From NCBI GenBank assembly GCA_044869805.1, contig JBIOXV010000149.1:139101-203100 (forward strand): a stretch of DNA of 64,000 bases, in the 5' to 3' direction. This stretch comes from CAWDVR01 sp044869805. Its GTDB lineage: Bacteria; Acidobacteriota; Thermoanaerobaculia; Multivoradales; SZUA-115. Each line of letters opens with the position of its first letter. Positions within the stretch are counted from its first letter, which is position 1. Below, in pieces: positions 61,519 to 64,000 of the stretch. Made by a program: the position numbers and the translations under genes. The notes beneath the pieces are model-generated. The model had not been told where the DNA came from and ran no database searches. It saw nothing but the letters and a program-made list of their open reading frames with translations.

Positions 61519-62853
61519 GCTGATCTCCGTGCTCGGCTTCATCTCGTCGATGAAGAAGAAGCCGTCGTAGAGCCGCGGCCAGTCCAGGCTCTGGGGCTCG
61601 TAGAAGTAGGCGCCCGCGGTCTGCGGCTCGCGCAGCCAGTGGCCGGCGGGCAGGGACTCGAGGTCGAGGAAGGCATAGGGCTTGCCGCTCGCGTGCAGCA
61701 GGTCTTCGAGCGAGCCGGGCGGCGGCGCCGGGATGGGCTCGGGCACGTCCGTACCCAGGCCACCGCCGGCGTAGAAGTAGAAGCCGTGGTGAGTGAGGAA
61801 CCCCAGCGTGTAGAGGTCGGGGCCCAGCTCGCGCTCGAGGAAGCGGCCGGTCGGCCCTCCCAGGGGGCGCGAGGAGAACGCCGCCGGGTGCGAGAAGTCC
61901 ATCTGCACGTGGTAGTTGTGCGCCCACACCATCACCTTGCGACCGGCCAGCGGGCCTTCGAGCCACCACATCAGGTTCTCGGCCATGGCCGTGTCGCGGC
62001 TGTAGCCGTCGGCATTGCCTGCGTTGGAATCGGGCGGCAGGGCGCGGTCCATGGCGAGGAAGCTCACCAGGCTCTGGCGCGCGAAATCGACCTCGCGCGG
62101 CGGGTAGATCCGCTCCAGCTCGGCGCGCCGCGCGTCGAGAGCGGCGATCAGGCGGCGCGGCAGCTCGCGGTTCCAGTTGCGTACCCCGGGCTTGGCGTAG
62201 TAGTCGGCCGGCAGCAGGCCGATCGACATCGCCGTCAAGTCAGCGCGCTCGGCGCTGCAGATCAGCCCGCGGTCGAGGCGGTCGAAGAACGAGGTGATGA
62301 AGGCCGGGAAGCGTTCGCGGCGGCCGGACTCGGTCGACACCCGGCTGTCGAAACCCACGCTCTCGATGGGCCGCGGGGTGGCCTGCGTGGCGCGCAGGTA
62401 GGCGAGCGTGGGCTCGACCTCGCGGCTCCTCGCCCAGATGCGGTAGAGGCAGAGGTCCGCGGCCTCGCTGGTCGCGACATTGCCGCGCAGCGCGGCGGCG
62501 AAGTCCCGGCAGTCGAAGAAGCCCGCCTCCCAGGCCAGCACGTCGAAGCCCAGGCGCTGGTGCAGGAAGCGGATCAGCCGCGCCTTGGCGAGGAAAGTCG
62601 AGCCCTCGCCGTGCGTGCCCTCTCCGAGCTGGACTACCCGCGCACTTCCGATCGCCTCGGCGAGCGGCTCGAGGTCGGTGAAGTCTTCGTCCGCGGGATC
62701 GATCGAGCGGATCTCCGCCAGATGCTCGGAGAGCCAGGCGCCACGATCGGGAGCCGGCGCCGCAGCGGTGGCCGAGGCGACTGGCTGTGCGCCGGCCGTG
62801 GCGCTACCGAGCGCGGCGAGCAGGGCCGCGAGCGCTGCCGCCGCGCGCCTCAT
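61507..62853 (-). CDS. Erythromycin-esterase-like secreted protein
   Basis: 448 aa from ATG 62853, which overlaps the M50 gene stop (ATGA). A signal peptide (ALAALLAALGSATAGAQ) is followed by the Ere pattern: VVQLGEGTHGEGSTFLAKARLIRFL, VLAWEAGFFDCR, KVMVWAHNYHVQ. The His and Glu residues of the Ere/EreA active site are present. Family members hydrolyse macrolide lactones, but many are of unknown substrate, and resistance should not be assumed. The C-terminal ISPSP is encoded by the intergenic repeat. Confidence 0.85.
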   Translation of the reverse strand: MRRAAAALAALLAALGSATAGAQPVASATAAAPAPDRGAWLSEHLAEIRSIDPADEDFTDLEPLAEAIGSARVVQLGEGTHGEGSTFLAKARLIRFLHQRLGFDVLAWEAGFFDCRDFAAALRGNVATSEAADLCLYRIWARSREVEPTLAYLRATQATPRPIESVGFDSRVSTESGRRERFPAFITSFFDRLDRGLICSAERADLTAMSIGLLPADYYAKPGVRNWNRELPRRLIAALDARRAELERIYPPREVDFARQSLVSFLAMDRALPPDSNAGNADGYSRDTAMAENLMWWLEGPLAGRKVMVWAHNYHVQMDFSHPAAFSSRPLGGPTGRFLERELGPDLYTLGFLTHHGFYFYAGGGLGTDVPEPIPAPPPGSLEDLLHASGKPYAFLDLESLPAGHWLREPQTAGAYFYEPQSLDWPRLYDGFFFIDEMKPSTEISPSP

Positions 62854-64000
62854 GCCCGCCCGGACTGCCCTCGCGCGCCGCCTTCGAGCGACATCTTGAG
62901 GCTGAAGAACTGGAGCAGCTCCTTGATCTGCACCACACCCACCAGGCGCTCGCCCTCGGCCACCATCAGCAGGCCGGTCCGGCCGTGGTTCATGCGCGTG
63001 AGCGCGTCCAGTGCGTCGGCCTCGGGGGCAACGGTGTTGTCGCCGCTCTGGCGCTCGGCGATCGAGCCCACCGTCTGCCGCTCCCACTCCTCGCGCGGGA
63101 GCTGCTGCACGTGCTGCGGCGTCACGTAACCCACCAGCCGCTCGCCGTCGACCACCGGGAAAAGCGGGTGCTGGTGGCGGTAGATGTAGTCCTCGACGAG
63201 CTGCGCCACGGAGATCGCGCGCGGCACCGCCACCGGGTCGGTCTTCATGAAGCGCGACACCGGCTGGCCGGCGAGCGTGCGCACCAGCAGCACCTGGCGG
63301 TAGGACATCTGCGCCGCGGTGCGCAGCAGCAGGCCGCCGAGGAACATGGCGAGGCCGAGTGAGAGCGAGCCCGAGAGCTGCACCACGATGCCGAGCACCA
63401 GCACGGCGGTGCCGCCGAGCGATCCCAGGGTGGTGGCGGCCTCGGTGGCGGCGACCAGGTCGCGCTTGAAGAACCACAGCACCGCGACCAGCGCCCGGCC
63501 GCCGTCGAGCGGGAACGCGGGAATCAAATTGACCAGCCCGAGCGCGAAATTGGCGGCGGTCAGGTAGGCGAGCGGGCCGGTGGCGCCGATCGGCCAGCCC
63601 GAGGCCGCGCCCCACATCCAGGCGAGGCCGAGGGCCCCGGCGAGGAAGAGGCTGGCGGCCGGCCCGGCGGCGGCTCCCGCCAGCTCGGCCTCCGGGCTCC
63701 CCACGTCGAACGTGGTCTCGAAGCTGTTGCCGATCACGTAGAGGCCGATCTCGCGCGGCTCGCGGCCGTAGTAGCGCGCCAGCAGCGCGTGCGCCAGCTT
63801 GTGTACCAGCACCGAGGCGGAGAGGCCAACCGCAACCAGCAGGCCCATGGCCCAGGCGGTGGCCGGAGGCAGGCCCGGGTGATGGCTGGGAAACACCCAC
63901 GAGGCGAAGGAGAAGGCGACGGCCAGCGACAGCACCACCCAGACGAGGTCGGTGCGCACGGGAAAGCCGAGCAGCGTGAAGAGCTGGAAGCGGTGGGTGG
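62850..64000 (-). CDS. M50/site-2-protease-like membrane protein with CBS pair, altered HExxH
   Basis: The frame is open past the window end (HRFQLFTLLGFPVRTDLVW before the first internal start), so the gene is partial at its 5' end. Membrane helices carry VLVHKLAHALLARYYG, where the zinc motif HExxH reads HKLAH, and later NLIPAFPLDGGRALVAVLW, the intact DG motif. Two CBS domains form the C-terminus (VSRFMKTDPVAVPRAIS, HPLFPVVDGERLVGYV, LTRMNHGRTGLLMVAEGERLVGVV). Site-2 proteases cut inside membranes to free transcription regulators. Loss of the catalytic Glu predicts an inactive pseudoprotease. Confidence 0.85.
   Translation of the reverse strand, partial: THRFQLFTLLGFPVRTDLVWVVLSLAVAFSFASWVFPSHHPGLPPATAWAMGLLVAVGLSASVLVHKLAHALLARYYGREPREIGLYVIGNSFETTFDVGSPEAELAGAAAGPAASLFLAGALGLAWMWGAASGWPIGATGPLAYLTAANFALGLVNLIPAFPLDGGRALVAVLWFFKRDLVAATEAATTLGSLGGTAVLVLGIVVQLSGSLSLGLAMFLGGLLLRTAAQMSYRQVLLVRTLAGQPVSRFMKTDPVAVPRAISVAQLVEDYIYRHQHPLFPVVDGERLVGYVTPQHVQQLPREEWERQTVGSIAERQSGDNTVAPEADALDALTRMNHGRTGLLMVAEGERLVGVVQIKELLQFFSLKMSLEGGARGQSGRA

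Noticed and set aside
61507..62853. Macrolide resistance determinant
   Set aside because: Only the broad Ere-like family can be supported; most members have no shown macrolide activity.

Overview
The window is very GC-rich, gene-dense DNA with no gene-free gap much over 200 bp. I see no rRNA, tRNA or CRISPR array. The gene content points to a diderm bacterium, most likely Acidobacteriota. It has an ADOP-type duplicated-FtsX permease, an ECF sigma factor beside a Ser/Thr kinase with TPRs whose N-terminus matches the acidobacterial type, long VPS10/BNR-repeat secreted proteins, many CHAT and caspase-fold proteins, and multiheme cytochromes with an MtrB-type porin. This assignment is inferred from families only.

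Layout. (1) 1-8.7 kb is a caspase-fold protease neighbourhood: the end of a C25/CHAT-like protein, a caspase (C14)-DUF4384 protein, a small membrane protein with a Cys-rich tail, a CHAT-TM-FGE-like fusion, a CsgG-type protein and, convergent to these, a CHAT-TM-Ig-like protein. (2) 8.9-12 kb holds a DoxX-like gene broken by one amber codon, a YciI-like protein, a secreted DUF1579-like protein, a divergent HxlR regulator and an enoyl-CoA isomerase-like gene. (3) 12-21.4 kb is a class I lanthipeptide operon read on the minus strand: adaptor (REC-like/GAF/HlyD fusion), C39-ABC transporter, a 58-codon precursor gene, LanC, then LanB. An efflux-type adaptor lipoprotein is divergent to it. (4) 22.5-33.4 kb carries a BNR/sortilin-like secreted protein, a secreted ComEC-like MBL protein with OB and lamin-tail domains, DinB, a DksA-zinc-finger/SpoIIE phosphatase fusion and the ADOP permease, separated by short palindromic repeats.

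(5) 33.4-37 kb is a small accessory island: nucleotidyltransferase plus a fused protein with a PD-(D/E)XK-like motif, a truncated BrnA-like antitoxin, DUF433/DUF5615, RHH/VapC and a DUF551-like gene. (6) 37-43.3 kb holds an arylsulfatase and a multiheme cytochrome-TPR lipoprotein on the minus strand, and an NCS2-like permease with a 49-aa membrane peptide on the plus strand. (7) 43.3-52.5 kb holds a membrane-tailed ECF sigma factor with its anti-sigma and a TPR-CHAT protein, then a TPR kinase with a second ECF sigma factor and a secreted Cys-rich protein. (8) 52.6-56 kb encodes a DmsE/MtrA-type decaheme cytochrome and an MtrB/PioB-type outer-membrane barrel. (9) 56-64 kb holds an RnfD-like/DUF2330 continuous ORF, two sulfatase-family lipoproteins, an erythromycin-esterase-like protein and an M50/CBS protein whose HExxH reads HKLAH. 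The last gene and the first gene run off the window.

The best candidates for new biology are: the lanthipeptide operon, whose precursor start overlaps the transporter stop and whose adaptor carries a cytoplasmic sensor-like half; the multi-caspase cluster at the left end; the nucleotidyltransferase/nuclease-like pair; and the CHAT protein beside a sigma factor with its own C-terminal membrane segment.
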